Positions 10,061 through 21,406 of a stretch of 64,000 nucleotides of DNA are shown here, piece by piece. Position 1 is the first letter of the stretch. The number at the start of each line of letters is the position of its first letter. Below the pieces are notes generated by a model. The model saw only the letters and a program-made list of their open reading frames with translations. It was not told the origin of the DNA and did not search any database. Source of the DNA: Flavobacteriia bacterium (GTDB taxonomy: Bacteria > Bacteroidota > Bacteroidia > Flavobacteriales > Weeksellaceae); contig JACFND010000005.1 of the NCBI GenBank assembly GCA_019455045.1, positions 7,966 to 71,965 on the forward strand, read 5' to 3'. The translations under genes were made by a program, and so were the position numbers.

Positions 10061-10116
10061 TTGAAATCGGAAGAAATTAATATATTAGCACTTCAAATTT
10101 TTGAAAAAGAATCATC

Positions 10117-10671
10117 ATGGAAGAATTGGATTTGATCGTCGATATGACAAAAGAAGAGATGCAGAATGCGCTGAACCATCTTGAAAAAGAATTTGTGAAA
10201 CTCAGAGCTGGCAAGGCTTCACCCGGCATGCTTTCATCTGTCCGTTTTGACTATTACGGAAATTCAACTCCTTTGAATCAGGCGGCAAATATCGGTGCTC
10301 CCGATGCAAGAACGCTGACTGTTCAGCCCTGGGAGAAAAATCTGATTCCGGAAATCGAGAAAGCAATCATCAATGCCAATCTTGGTTTTGCACCTTCAAA
10401 CAATGGTGAAATGGTGATTATCAATATTCCGCCGGTGACCGAGGAAAGAAGAAAAGAATTGGCGAAAATCGCAAAAGCAGAAACAGAGAATGCAAAAGTG
10501 AGCATCAGAAATGCAAGAAAAGATGCAAACAACAACATCAAAAAATCTGAAGATGTATCTGAAGATCTGCTGAAAGGTTACGAAGAAAGAATTCAGGGGC
10601 TGACCGACAAATATGTGAAACAGGCAGACGAACTGCTGGCTGCAAAGGAAAAAGAAATCATGACGGTCTGA
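10117..10671 (+). CDS. frr: Ribosome recycling factor
   Basis: 184 aa, the normal RRF length. The three-helix-bundle and beta-barrel domain landmarks are clear: LRAGKASPGML, YYGNSTPLNQAANI, LTVQPWEKN and a C-terminal helix ending YVKQADELLAAKEKEIM. It dismantles post-termination ribosomes together with EF-G. It follows pyrH on the same strand; a possible TATATTAG -7-like element at 10081-10088 might add its own promoter. Confidence 0.97.
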   Translation: MEELDLIVDMTKEEMQNALNHLEKEFVKLRAGKASPGMLSSVRFDYYGNSTPLNQAANIGAPDARTLTVQPWEKNLIPEIEKAIINANLGFAPSNNGEMVIINIPPVTEERRKELAKIAKAETENAKVSIRNARKDANNNIKKSEDVSEDLLKGYEERIQGLTDKYVKQADELLAAKEKEIMTV

Positions 10672-10694
10672 CCAATCGTAAATTACAAAATAAC

Positions 10695-10725
10695 AAATGC
10701 GCCGTTCAGTTTTGACGGCGTATTT
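10695..10725 (+). terminator. Possible terminator after frr
   Basis: An 11-bp stem (10695-10705 with 10715-10725, one G-U pair) and 9-base loop. The following CATTTG is a poor T-run and it sits only 13 bases before the next ORF, so it may be a weak or leaky terminator. Confidence 0.45.
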
Positions 10726-10738
10726 CATTTGAAACAAA

Positions 10739-11254
10739 ATGAATCGGATTTCAAAAGATTATTTCATTGAAAATGATACGCTCAGCATTGCAAAGGGACT
10801 GATTGGAAAAACGCTGGTCAGAGATTTTGGAAAGGGTGAAATTCTGAAATCAAAAATCATTGAAACCGAAGCCTACATCGGTGAACAGGATCTTGCCTGT
10901 CATGCGAGCAAAGGAAAAACCGAGCGAAATAAAATCATGTTTGAAGACGGCGGTCTGGTCTATGTTTATCTGATATACGGCATGTACTGGATGCTGAATT
11001 TTGTCACCGAAAAAGCAGACCATCCGGCAGCGGCTCTGATTCGCGGGATCGAAGAATGTTCGGGTCCGGGCAGAGTCGGCAGACTGCTGAAACTCGATAA
11101 AAGTTTTTACGGCGAAAATCTTGAAACCTCAAACCGAATCTGGATTGAAGATTCAATTATTCAATCAAAAATCATTGCTACACCAAGAATTGGAATCGAT
11201 TATTCGGGTGAAATCTGGAAAAACAAACCCTGGCGGTTTGTGGTTGAAAAATAA
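10739..11254 (+). CDS. DNA-3-methyladenine glycosylase (AAG/MPG family)
   Basis: The 171-aa protein resembles the AAG/MPG-type alkyladenine glycosylase: IAKGLIGKTLVR, the catalytic ETEAYIGEQDLACHASKGKT segment with the expected glutamate, VYVYLIYGMYWMLNFVT, and GPGRVGRLL. It would excise alkylated purines for base-excision repair. It is slightly shorter than the usual 190-200 aa, the C-terminal tail ending with NKPWRFVV. It converges on purC with a four-base gap. The start ATG at 10739 overlaps no neighbour. Confidence 0.9.
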   Translation: MNRISKDYFIENDTLSIAKGLIGKTLVRDFGKGEILKSKIIETEAYIGEQDLACHASKGKTERNKIMFEDGGLVYVYLIYGMYWMLNFVTEKADHPAAALIRGIEECSGPGRVGRLLKLDKSFYGENLETSNRIWIEDSIIQSKIIATPRIGIDYSGEIWKNKPWRFVVEK

Positions 11255-11258
11255 GAAA

Positions 11259-11942
11259 TCAGCTCAGGAATTCTTTTTCGAGTTTCAAAGGTTCGAGATA
11301 GACACCGTTTTTGTAAACTCTCATATTTCCGCCCGAAATCTCATCGATCAGCATCACCTGACCATGCACGTCACGGCCAAATTCGAGTTTGATGTCATAC
11401 AGATCAAGACCTTTTGAAGCCAGATCTTCTTTCACCATATTACAGATCAGTATGGTTTCTTCTTTGATTTTTTCGTATTCCTCTTTTGAAAGAATATTGA
11501 GCATCGCAAGTGCGTCTTTTGAAATTGGCGGATCACCTCTTTCATCGTCTTTAATGGTAATTTCGACAAAATTTTTCAGATCCTGACCTTCCTTACAGTA
11601 TGCACCGTATCTTTTGAAAAAACTGCCGACTGCTTTGAAACGGCAGATCACTTCGAGTCCGTTTCCAAACACAGTTGCTTTTTTAACGGTCATCGTTTGG
11701 TTGTCAATTTCCGCATCCACAAAATGGGTTGAAATTCCTTTTTGATTCAGCATTTTGAAAAAGTGAACCGTCATTTTGAGACCTGATTTTCCGGCGCCTT
11801 CAATGGTCAGTCCGACTGTATTTGCACCCGGGTCAAAAACGCCGTCCGTGCCGGTTACATCATCTTTGAATTTCAGCAAAAACTGATTGGGATTGTCGGT
11901 TGAAAAAACATCTTTGGTTTTTCCGGAATAAACAAGTTTCAT
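11259..11942 (-). CDS. purC: Phosphoribosylaminoimidazole-succinocarboxamide synthase
   Basis: A 227-aa SAICAR synthetase. YSGKTKDVF matches the N-terminal ATP-grasp entry YxGKxKxV, and GRDVHGQVMLIDEISGGNMR contains the D-E-I-S motif near the C-terminus. The enzyme joins aspartate to CAIR with ATP in purine biosynthesis. It is a little shorter than many PurC proteins and its terminal motif departs from the commonest DEISPDTCR, as in a divergent subgroup. It is a single-gene unit convergent with the glycosylase; purM lies 7 kb away on the same strand. Confidence 0.88.
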   Translation of the reverse strand: MKLVYSGKTKDVFSTDNPNQFLLKFKDDVTGTDGVFDPGANTVGLTIEGAGKSGLKMTVHFFKMLNQKGISTHFVDAEIDNQTMTVKKATVFGNGLEVICRFKAVGSFFKRYGAYCKEGQDLKNFVEITIKDDERGDPPISKDALAMLNILSKEEYEKIKEETILICNMVKEDLASKGLDLYDIKLEFGRDVHGQVMLIDEISGGNMRVYKNGVYLEPLKLEKEFLS

Positions 11943-12059
11943 AATCTAAAAATTTGAGGCCTCAAAATTACAATTATCCAAAAAAATACAGCAAGAATCT
12001 TTAAATAAATATTTGAAGTGGGAACGGCAAAGCCAAGTCACAATTTATTTTAAATTTGA

Positions 12060-14361
<2,302 letters not shown>

Positions 14362-14390
14362 AAAAGAGGACTCGATTTGAATCCTCTTTT
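14362..14390. terminator. Bidirectional terminator between nucleotidyltransferase and prpD
   Basis: AAAAGAGGA (14362-14370) pairs with TCCTCTTTT (14382-14390), with A/T tracts on both sides, between converging genes. Confidence 0.85.
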
Positions 14391-14414
14391 ACTTTTTAAA
14401 TTGAAATTTCCGGT

Positions 14415-15866
14415 TTAAATCACCATCATATCCACAAATTCATTCACATTCATATTGATCAGTTTGTCATAATCGAGTGAATGATCCAAAATCGTATGCT
14501 GCTGTTTTTCAGGGAAAATACGATTCAGATTGATTTTGAATTTCCTGATCAGCTCTGGAATTCCTTCCTCTCTCCTTCTCTTGTGTCCGATCGGATATTC
14601 AACGGTTACTTCGTCCAAAACGCTGCCGTCATTGAACTCAATGGTCAGTCCGTTTGCAATCGAACGTTTTTCGGGATCGTGATAATCAACCGTAAACTGC
14701 GGATCTTCAACACATTCCATTTTGTCTCTCAACGGATCGATTCTCGGATCGTTTGCAATTTCATCTTCATAATCGGCTGCAGTCAGTCGACCGAAAATCA
14801 GCGGAACCGCAATCATATACTGGATACAGTGATCTCGGTCGGCAGGATTGTTGAGCGGACCTTTTTTGTCAATGATTCGGATCGCAGCTTCGTGTGTTCT
14901 GATTGTAATTTTTTTGATGTCATCGGTTGTTTTTCCGATTTCTTTCAGTTTGCCGTGAAGCGTCATTGCAGCTTCAACCGCTGTCTGAGAGTGGAATTCA
15001 GCCGGGAAAGAAATTTTGAACAATACATTTTCCATCACATAAGAACCGTAAGGTCTCTGGAATTTGAATTCATTTCCTTTGAATGAAACATCATAAAATC
15101 CCCAAACCGGAGCGGTCAAAACAGAAGGATAACCCATCTCGCCGGTTTTTGCAATCAGCGCCAGACGAACCGCTCTCGAAGTTGCATCGCCGGCTGCCCA
15201 TGATTTTCGGCTTCCGGTATTCGGTGCATGACGATAGGTTCTGAGTGACTGTCCGTCAACAAATGCAAGCGAAACTGCATTGATGATTTCGTCTCTTGTC
15301 AGTCCGATCAGTTTTCCTACCACCGCTGTAGAAGCGAGTTTCACCAACAGCACATGATCGAGTCCGACTTTGTTGAATGAATTTTCAAGCGCCATACAGC
15401 CTTGAATTTCGTGCGCCATGATCATTCCTTCCAGCACCTGCTTCATCTTCAAAGGTGCTTTTCCTTCTGCAATATTTGTTCTTGAAAGCCAGTCAGCAGT
15501 CGCAAGGATTCCGCCCAGATTGTCTGACGGATGACCCCATTCTGCTGCCAGCCAGGTGTCGTTAAAGTCAAGCCAGCGGATGATTGCGCCAATGTTGAAG
15601 GCTGCCTGAACCGGATCCAGCTGAAACTGGGTTCCAGGAACTTTTGCACCGTTTGGAACGATGGTTCCCTTCACGATCGGGCCCAAAAGTTTGGTACATG
15701 CCGGATAAGTCAGCGCTTCCAGACCGCAGCCCAAAGTGTCCAAAAGACAATAGTGAGCTGTTTTCCAGGCCAATTCATTTTTGATTTCATAATTCAGTAC
15801 ATAATCCGCAATGTCCGTCAATACCTGATCCGGCTGCGGTCTTTCATTTGAAATGTGTGATGACAT
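14415..15866 (-). CDS. prpD: 2-methylcitrate dehydratase (MmgE/PrpD family)
   Basis: 483 aa, the usual PrpD length. Landmarks include [31 protein letters not shown], the HQIQ-like segment and [22 protein letters not shown]. It dehydrates 2-methylcitrate in the methylcitrate cycle that turns propionyl-CoA into pyruvate and succinate. It is the last gene of the leftward prpB-prpC-prpD unit, 24 bases after prpC. The neighbouring genes settle the assignment over other MmgE/PrpD members. Confidence 0.94.
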   Translation of the reverse strand: MSSHISNERPQPDQVLTDIADYVLNYEIKNELAWKTAHYCLLDTLGCGLEALTYPACTKLLGPIVKGTIVPNGAKVPGTQFQLDPVQAAFNIGAIIRWLDFNDTWLAAEWGHPSDNLGGILATADWLSRTNIAEGKAPLKMKQVLEGMIMAHEIQGCMALENSFNKVGLDHVLLVKLASTAVVGKLIGLTRDEIINAVSLAFVDGQSLRTYRHAPNTGSRKSWAAGDATSRAVRLALIAKTGEMGYPSVLTAPVWGFYDVSFKGNEFKFQRPYGSYVMENVLFKISFPAEFHSQTAVEAAMTLHGKLKEIGKTTDDIKKITIRTHEAAIRIIDKKGPLNNPADRDHCIQYMIAVPLIFGRLTAADYEDEIANDPRIDPLRDKMECVEDPQFTVDYHDPEKRSIANGLTIEFNDGSVLDEVTVEYPIGHKRRREEGIPELIRKFKINLNRIFPEKQQHTILDHSLDYDKLINMNVNEFVDMMVI

Positions 15867-15890
15867 TCTTATTGATTTAATTTAGATAAT

Positions 15891-17045
15891 TTATTTTCTT
15901 TTTGAAATTGGAACAAACTTTTTGTTCTCGGGTCCGACATAATTTGCGCTCGGACGGATGATTTTGCCGTCTTCTCTTTGTTCGATCACGTGAGCGCTCC
16001 AGCCGGTGCATCTCGAAATCACAAAAAGAGGTGTAAACATCAGCGTCGGCACGCCCATTCTGTGATAAGACACAGCCGAGAACCAGTCGAGGTTCGGGAA
16101 CATTTTCTTTTCTTTCCACATTACGGTCTCGAGTCTTTCGGCCACATCATACAGCAGCATATCGCCTGCTTCTTCTGATAATTCTTTGGCAACTTTTTTA
16201 ATCACCACATTTCTCGGATCCGAAATTGTATAAACCGGATGTCCAAAACCGATGATTTTTTCTTTGTTTGCCACCCTGATTTTGATGTCTTCTTCAGCTT
16301 CTTTTGCAGATGCATAACGGCTCTGGATGTCAAAAGCAACCTCGTTTGCACCTCCGTGTTTTGGCCCTCTCAATGCTCCGATCGCTCCGGTAATCGCTGA
16401 ATAGATATCAGATCCGGTTCCGGCGATCACACGACCTGTAAAAGTCGAAGCATTGAATTCGTGTTCGGCATACAGATTCAGTGAAATCTGCATTGCTTTC
16501 ACCCATGATTTTGAAGGTTTCTCGCCGTGAAGCAGATGAAGAAAATGTCCGCCGATTGAATCATCATCGGTTTCAACTTCAATTTCTCTTCCGTTGTGAG
16601 AATAATGATACCAGTAAAGCAGCGAAGAAGCAAATGACGCCAGCAGTTTGTCTGCGATATCTCTTGCACCCGGTGTGTTGTGATCATCTTTTTCGGGGCT
16701 GATGGTTCCCAAAACAGAAACTGCGGTTCTCATCACATCCATCGGATGAGCAGCTGCCGGAACTTCTTTCAGTACATTTTTCAATCCCTGCGGAAGACCT
16801 CTCAGCGATTTCAGTTTTGATTTGTAATTTTTCAGCTGACTGGCTGTCGGCAGGCTGCCGTGAATCAGCAGATAAGCCACTTCTTCAAATTCTGCTTTTT
16901 CAGCCAGATCCAATATATCGTATCCGCGGTAGTGAAGATCATTTCCGCTTCGGCCAACGCTTGCCAGTGCAGTATTTCCTGCTGCCACACCCGAAAGTGC
17001 AACACTCTTTTTGGGCACAAATTGTTTTTCTTCTTTCTTAGCCAT
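15891..17045 (-). CDS. prpC: 2-methylcitrate synthase (citrate synthase family)
   Basis: 384 aa, matching PrpC/citrate synthase type I short forms. [24 protein letters not shown] is the N-terminal signature region (shown only in part: GYDILDLA), followed by the catalytic-histidine segments [11 protein letters not shown] and GFGHPVY, and [11 protein letters not shown] near the C-terminus. It condenses propionyl-CoA with oxaloacetate to 2-methylcitrate. The start is two bases after the prpB stop, and prpD follows. It may also have citrate synthase activity; context favours methylcitrate. Confidence 0.94.
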   Translation of the reverse strand: MAKKEEKQFVPKKSVALSGVAAGNTALASVGRSGNDLHYRGYDILDLAEKAEFEEVAYLLIHGSLPTASQLKNYKSKLKSLRGLPQGLKNVLKEVPAAAHPMDVMRTAVSVLGTISPEKDDHNTPGARDIADKLLASFASSLLYWYHYSHNGREIEVETDDDSIGGHFLHLLHGEKPSKSWVKAMQISLNLYAEHEFNASTFTGRVIAGTGSDIYSAITGAIGALRGPKHGGANEVAFDIQSRYASAKEAEEDIKIRVANKEKIIGFGHPVYTISDPRNVVIKKVAKELSEEAGDMLLYDVAERLETVMWKEKKMFPNLDWFSAVSYHRMGVPTLMFTPLFVISRCTGWSAHVIEQREDGKIIRPSANYVGPENKKFVPISKRK

Positions 17046-17047
17046 TT

Positions 17048-17941
17048 TTATATTTTTTTATAGAGTTCGTCCAATTTTCTTTCATAATCATAATAACCGA
17101 TGCTGTCGTACAATTCCTGACGGGTCTGCATGGTGTCGAGCACATTTTTCTGGGTTCCTTCTTTTCTGATGTGCTGATAAACATTCATCGCAGCTTTGTT
17201 TGCCGCACGGAATGCTGAAAGCGGATAAAGAACCAGACCAACGCCGGCATCTCTCAGCTGATCAACGGTGTACATATCGATCATACCGAATTCGGTGATA
17301 TTTGCCAAAACCGGAATTCCGGTTGCATCCACAAATTTTTGATAATAATCAAGATTTGGAACCGCTTCTGCAAAAATGAAATCTGAACCTGCTTCTTTGT
17401 AGGCAACTGCTCTTTCCAGTGTTTTTTCAAAACCTTCAACCGCAAAGGCATCGGTTCTTGCACCGATCACAAAATTATCATCGGTTCTGGCATCCGCAGC
17501 TGCTTTGAGCCGGTCTGACATTTCGTCTTTTGAAACCACTTCTTTATTAGGACGGTGGCCGCATCTTTTTGCACCGACCTGATCTTCGATATGAAGCGCA
17601 GCCGCACCTTCTCTGATCAGTGATTTTACGGTTCTTGCCACATTGAATGCAGACGGTCCAAAACCGGTGTCCACATCGACCAGCAGCGGAAGATCGCATA
17701 CGTTGGTGATCCGGCGTATATCGATCAGTACATCTTCAAGATTTGTGATTCCAAGATCGGGAATACCGAGCGAACCGGCTGCAACGCCTCCGCCCGAAAG
17801 GTAAACTGCTTTGAAACCTGCCTGTTTGACGAGCAGCGCATGATTTGCATTGATGGCACCTACGATCTGTAATGGTTTTTCTTCCTCCATCGCCTTTCTG
17901 AATCGAAGTCCGGGAGAATCAAAAGAAGTGGAATTGGTCAT
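17048..17941 (-). CDS. prpB: Methylisocitrate lyase
   Basis: 297 aa starting at [11 protein letters not shown] (ATG 17939-17941); an in-frame start at 18286 would run back through the neighbouring kinase gene and is rejected. The isocitrate-lyase/PEP-mutase fold shows [23 protein letters not shown], and the catalytic AKRCGHRP (Cys127). It splits 2-methylisocitrate to pyruvate and succinate. It is the first gene of the prpBCD unit. A minus-strand -7 box TAATTTTG sits at 18011-18018 with TTC 19 bases upstream of it. Confidence 0.95.
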   Translation of the reverse strand: MTNSTSFDSPGLRFRKAMEEEKPLQIVGAINANHALLVKQAGFKAVYLSGGGVAAGSLGIPDLGITNLEDVLIDIRRITNVCDLPLLVDVDTGFGPSAFNVARTVKSLIREGAAALHIEDQVGAKRCGHRPNKEVVSKDEMSDRLKAAADARTDDNFVIGARTDAFAVEGFEKTLERAVAYKEAGSDFIFAEAVPNLDYYQKFVDATGIPVLANITEFGMIDMYTVDQLRDAGVGLVLYPLSAFRAANKAAMNVYQHIRKEGTQKNVLDTMQTRQELYDSIGYYDYERKLDELYKKI

Positions 17942-18010
17942 AATTGTATTAAAAAAATTAAATTTGAATTTCAATCCAAAAGCCTTTTTGAGGTTTGGTT
18001 TTGAAAAACA

Positions 18011-18040
18011 CAAAATTAAGAAAAATAATGCGGTTTTGAA
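18011..18040 (-). promoter_or_regulatory. Promoter of prpBCD
   Basis: On the minus strand, TTC, a 19-base spacer and TAATTTTG at 18011-18018 approximate the TTG-N19-TANNTTTG consensus and lead the leftward operon by about 70 bases. Confidence 0.55.
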
Positions 18041-18100
18041 TGATGATATTTGGTTAATCAGATTTAAAACCAATTCATTTGAGCTTTTACAGACCTGAAA

Positions 18101-19123
18101 ATGACCGATCGACAAAAAATTAAAAATATATTTGAAAACTTTGAAAATCCGGCTTCGGATTTTGAAGTCAAGACATTGGTTTCGGGTCATATCAACCGGA
18201 CTTATCTGATATTGAATCATGGTAGAAAATTTATTCTTCAGAAGATTAACACCAAAGTTTTTAAACAGCCGGAAATCCTTGTACAAAACATACTGAATAT
18301 TTCAAATCATCTGAAATCAAAGAATTATCCGCATCAGTTTTTGAAACCGATTTTGTTTTCGGATGGAAAATTTATCTATGATTCAGAATGGCGGATTTTT
18401 GAATTTATTGAAAATTCTCAAAGTTTTGAAAAAGCAAAATCAGACAATCAGGTGTTTGAGGCCGCGAAATTTCTGAGTGAATTTTATTCGTATCTCAATG
18501 ATTTGAATCTGGCAGAAATTGGTGATTCAATTCCGGGATTTCTTGATTTCAATTTGAGATACCGGCAGTTTGAAACTGCAGTTAAAAATGCGGAACAGTT
18601 AAGAATTGAAAATTCAAAACAGGAAATTGAATTCATCATTTCAAATCAAAAATTTTTAAATGAATGGAATAAAATTTCGACAGAGATTCCAACCCGGATT
18701 ATTCATGCAGATCCGAAAATCAGCAATTTTCTTTTTGACAAAAATTCGGAAGAAAAAATCATTGCGCTGATCGATTGGGATACCTTTATGTGCGGTCCGA
18801 TTCTTTATGATTTTGGAGATATGGCGAGATCATACACAAACCTGAAAAATGAAGACGATCCTTCGGAAGGTGAAATTTTTAGTCAAAAAAATTATGAAGC
18901 ATTAAAAAATGGTTTTCTGTTTTATTTAAAAGATCAGCTGACCAAAACTGAAATTGAAAATCTTGATACTGCCGCCAGTACAGTAATTTATATACAGGCT
19001 GTCCGTTTTTTGACCGATTATCTGAACGGTGACATTTATTATCATATTGGTTTTCGGGAACAAAATCTGAATCGGACAAAAAATCAGATCAATCTGCTGA
19101 AAGGTTTGATCAAATCAAATTAA
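18101..19123 (+). CDS. NahK-like aminoglycoside-phosphotransferase-fold sugar kinase
   Basis: 340 aa of the APH/choline kinase fold. [10 protein letters not shown] and KFILQKIN form the nucleotide-binding lobe with the expected lysine; [12 protein letters not shown] gives the catalytic HxDxxxxN motif and ALIDWDT the following metal-binding aspartate. The closest recognisable type is N-acetylhexosamine 1-kinase (NahK), which makes GlcNAc-1-P or GalNAc-1-P. It is divergent from prpBCD and on the same strand as the GH109-like and nucleotidyltransferase genes, so it may provide the kinase step of the same salvage route. Substrate is inference. Confidence 0.82.
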   Translation: MTDRQKIKNIFENFENPASDFEVKTLVSGHINRTYLILNHGRKFILQKINTKVFKQPEILVQNILNISNHLKSKNYPHQFLKPILFSDGKFIYDSEWRIFEFIENSQSFEKAKSDNQVFEAAKFLSEFYSYLNDLNLAEIGDSIPGFLDFNLRYRQFETAVKNAEQLRIENSKQEIEFIISNQKFLNEWNKISTEIPTRIIHADPKISNFLFDKNSEEKIIALIDWDTFMCGPILYDFGDMARSYTNLKNEDDPSEGEIFSQKNYEALKNGFLFYLKDQLTKTEIENLDTAASTVIYIQAVRFLTDYLNGDIYYHIGFREQNLNRTKNQINLLKGLIKSN

Positions 19124-19156
19124 AAAAGCCTTATTCCATTGGAAACAAGGCTTTTG
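19124..19156. terminator. Bidirectional terminator between kinase gene and purM
   Basis: AAAAGCCTT pairs with AAGGCTTTT around a partly paired TTCCATTGGAA centre, with A/T tracts at both ends between converging genes. Confidence 0.85.
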
Positions 19157-19176
19157 AATTTTATCTTTTTCTAAAA

Positions 19177-20166
19177 TTATTTCAAAATAATTTTCTCTTC
19201 TCCTTTTTCAACTTTTCCGATCAGACTGCTTTCGGGAATCAAATCAAGAACCGTTTGCGCATCCGACTGATCACAGATAACGACCATTCCAACACCCATA
19301 TTAAAGGTGCCGAACATTTCGTCTTCGGTTATTCCGCCTTTTCTCATCAGTTCTTTCATCACGGACGGAACATTGATTTTTGATTTTTCAATGACAGCTG
19401 AAAGTCCGTCGGGCATAATTCGCGGAACATTTTCGATCAGACCGCCGCCGGTGATGTGTGCAATACCCGAAAGTTTGACCTTTTCACTGATTTTTGAAAT
19501 ATCGTTCTGATACAGTTTTGTGGGAACCAGCAAAGTTTCCCAAAGCGGTTTTCCTTCAAAATCCTGATTGAAATCCTGAAATATTTTTCTGACCAGCGAA
19601 AAACCGTTGCTGTGAAAACCCGAAGAAGCCAAACCGATAATCGACTGATCTTCTTTGATTTTTGAACCGTCAATGATTTCATCTTTTTCGACCACGCCCA
19701 CACAAAATCCTGCCACATCATAATCACCAATCTGATACATACCCGGCATTTCGGCTGTTTCTCCGCCGATCAGCGCAGTCCCTGTTTCTTTGCACGCCAC
19801 AGCAATTCCGCCCACGATTTCGGCTGCAATGTCGGAATCGAGTTTTCCGCAGGCAAGATAATCGAGAAAGAAAAGCGGTTTTGCACCGTGACAAAGGATA
19901 TCGTTTGCGCACATTGCAAAACAGTCAATGCCGACGGTGTCATATTTTTTTACATCGAGTGCGATTCTGAGTTTTGTGCCGACTCCGTCAGTTCCCGAAA
20001 CAAGCACAGGATTTTTATAACCCGACAGCTGATAGAAAGCACCAAAACTGCCGATTCCGTTCAGTACGTTTTCGTTGTGGGTTTCAGAAACCGCCTTTTT
20101 GATTTTGGAAACGGTCTGATAACCTTCCTCTTTGTCCACTCCTGCCGATTTGTAGGTATTGCTCAT
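19177..20166 (-). CDS. purM: Phosphoribosylformylglycinamidine cyclo-ligase (AIR synthetase)
   Basis: 329 aa of the PurM type. SAGVDKEEGY at the N-terminus, LVSGTDGVGTKL, CHGAKPLFFLDYLACG, ALIGGETAEMPGMY and AHITGGGLIENVPR are family landmarks. It closes the imidazole ring of FGAM to AIR with ATP. It stands alone and leftward; a minus-strand -7 match TAATTTTG at 20188-20195 lies about 22 bases upstream of the ATG. It lacks the N-terminal extension of some PurM proteins. Confidence 0.95.
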   Translation of the reverse strand: MSNTYKSAGVDKEEGYQTVSKIKKAVSETHNENVLNGIGSFGAFYQLSGYKNPVLVSGTDGVGTKLRIALDVKKYDTVGIDCFAMCANDILCHGAKPLFFLDYLACGKLDSDIAAEIVGGIAVACKETGTALIGGETAEMPGMYQIGDYDVAGFCVGVVEKDEIIDGSKIKEDQSIIGLASSGFHSNGFSLVRKIFQDFNQDFEGKPLWETLLVPTKLYQNDISKISEKVKLSGIAHITGGGLIENVPRIMPDGLSAVIEKSKINVPSVMKELMRKGGITEDEMFGTFNMGVGMVVICDQSDAQTVLDLIPESSLIGKVEKGEEKIILK

Positions 20167-20339
20167 TTGGGTAAAGATTTAATGCTGCAAAATTAAGATT
20201 TAAAGATCAATTTAACGAGTCCGCCCCAAAAAGTTTAAAAAACTTACGGTATTCAATTTTTGAAAATATTAAATGATTGATATTAAACAATTTGTTAATT
20301 AGCTGTGAATAATTGGAATTCTCAAGTTCCATTAATCAG

Positions 20340-20369
20340 TTGCATGTTTCAATAATCTTTTTATTTTTG
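20340..20369 (+). promoter_or_regulatory. Promoter of the beta-barrel protein gene
   Basis: TTG (20340-20342), an exact 19-base spacer and TATTTTTG (20362-20369) match the Bacteroidota consensus completely. The start codon is 24 bases downstream of the -7 element. Confidence 0.85.
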
Positions 20370-20393
20370 TTAAAACTTTAAAATTATTTAGAC

Positions 20394-20888
20394 ATGAAAA
20401 AACTTTTGTTATCAGCTGTTATTGCCGTATTCGGCCTGACAGGATTAAAGGCTCAATCAACCGGATTTGAAGCCGGTGCATTCATCGGATTCCCGATTGG
20501 TGATGCAGGCGATTTTACCAGTATCAATTTTGGTATCAATGCAGCTTACTATTGGACAGTTGCTGAGAATTTCCAAGCTGGTCTTTCTGCAGGTTACGAC
20601 CATTGGACCGCTAAGGAATTCGATACAGGAATGGGAAAAATTAAAGGAGATGACCTTGGATTTATTCCGATTGCAGCGACTGCAAAATACGATTTTGGCG
20701 GATTCTTCGGAGGTCTTGATCTGGGTTACGCTATTTATGCCGGAAGCGGCGGAGGTGACGGTGGTTTCTACTACAGACCAAGAGTTGGATGGAACAACAC
20801 TTCGTTCAATGTTTACGGTTTCTACAAAGGAATCAGCAATGACGGATCAATTTCTTCACTGGGTCTTGGATTTGACTACAAATTCTAA
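20394..20888 (+). CDS. Small outer-membrane beta-barrel protein
   Basis: 164 aa with a signal peptide (MKKLLLSAVIAVFGLTGLKAQ) cleaved near residue 21. The mature part alternates hydrophobic and polar residues with many glycines and aromatic residues (INAAYYWTV, LSAGYDHW, KYDFGGFFGGLDLGYAI) and ends LGLGFDYKF, with a terminal phenylalanine typical of outer-membrane barrels. An eight-stranded OmpX/OprF-like barrel is likely. It has a strong consensus promoter and its own terminator, so it is an independent and probably well-expressed gene. Ligand or function unknown. Confidence 0.85.
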   Translation: MKKLLLSAVIAVFGLTGLKAQSTGFEAGAFIGFPIGDAGDFTSINFGINAAYYWTVAENFQAGLSAGYDHWTAKEFDTGMGKIKGDDLGFIPIAATAKYDFGGFFGGLDLGYAIYAGSGGGDGGFYYRPRVGWNNTSFNVYGFYKGISNDGSISSLGLGFDYKF

Positions 20889-20912
20889 AAGGAATCCTTT
20901 TTTAAATAATAT

Positions 20913-20943
20913 GAAGCCGGTCTTTTATGATCGGCTTTTTTTG
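20913..20943 (+). terminator. Terminator of the beta-barrel gene
   Basis: AAGCCGGTC (20914-20922) pairs with GATCGGCTT (20929-20937), followed by a run of T to about 20943. Confidence 0.85.
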
Positions 20944-20946
20944 TCC

Positions 20947-20989
20947 AAAAAAAATTAAAATCCTTTGACAGGACGCCAAAGGATTTTAA
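20947..20989 (-). terminator. Minus-strand intrinsic terminator of an unassigned transcript
   Basis: A perfect 13-bp stem (20955-20967 with 20977-20989), 9-base loop, and eight T on the minus strand (20947-20954). No annotated minus-strand gene ends here: the nearest one already has a terminator at 21362-21385. Confidence 0.8.
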
Positions 20990-21258
20990 TGCAGAGGGAA
21001 TAATAAAAAGGGACTTAAGATCTGGTTAGGTTGGTTGGACCTGTTTGGTTTAATCGGGTTAGTCGCTTGGTTGGTTGGGCTTTGGTTTTGGGTTGGTTTG
21101 ATTTGGTTTAAATTGGTTTGGTTTGATTTAGTTTGGTTTTTCAGTTTAAGTCTCTCAGGAAATTCCGTTTTTCTAAAAGTTTTTCATTTTTCTCGATCGG
21201 CATTTTCATTTGCCGCCTGTCAGTCGGTTAAATAGTGTTTCAAATTTCTATTGCAAAG
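20947..21258 (-). ncRNA. Candidate AACC-repeat small RNA
   Basis: The minus-strand sequence is strongly G-poor over about 120 bases, built of AACCAAACC-like units, then ends in the perfect terminator at 20947-20989. Upstream on the same strand is a TTG at 21294-21296, a 21-base spacer and AATATTTG at 21265-21272, which would place the start near 21258. The 5' boundary is uncertain. The opposite strand gives a Trp-rich 66-codon frame that looks like a by-product of the repeats. Confidence 0.45.
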
Positions 21259-21303
21259 ATTCAACAAATATTCAGATCAAAACAGAGGAATAGCAACCAA
21301 ATT

Positions 21304-21326
21304 GAAAGGGGAAAATCACCCTATTT
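21304..21326. promoter_or_regulatory. Imperfect palindrome upstream of candidate ncRNA
   Basis: On the minus strand the site reads AAATAGGGTGATTTTCCCCTTTC, whose left half AATAGGG equals that of the site at 9134-9153. It lies just upstream of the proposed -33 element of the minus-strand ncRNA. Confidence 0.35.
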
Positions 21327-21361
21327 GAATCTGAGGAGAATCAGCAGTCAGGCACAAAAAA

Positions 21362-21385
21362 AAAGACCGCCATAAGACGGTCTTT
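21362..21385 (-). terminator. Terminator of the T9SS protein gene
   Basis: AAAGACCG (21362-21369) pairs with CGGTCTTT (21378-21385); on the minus strand a run of about ten T follows (21355-21364). Confidence 0.85.
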
Positions 21386-21406
21386 ACAATTAAAAGTTAA
21401 TCTGAA

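Larger units (their letters stand above)
20889..21406. other. 518-base intergenic region with terminators and candidate ncRNA
   Basis: No convincing protein gene. It holds, from left, the plus terminator of the barrel gene, a minus-strand terminator, a GT-rich stretch (TTGGTTTGG units, 21023-21145), a palindrome-like site at 21304-21326 and the minus-strand terminator of the T9SS gene at 21362-21385. Confidence 0.8.

Noticed and set aside
17942-18286. Upstream extension of prpB to 18286
   Set aside because: It overlaps the divergent kinase gene and the prpB promoter; the conserved part starts at [10 protein letters not shown].
21035-21235. Hydrophobic Trp-rich 66-codon frame on the plus strand
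   Set aside because: It is a direct product of the TTGGTTTGG repeats, has no promoter or signal context, and the strand evidence favours the minus-strand terminator.
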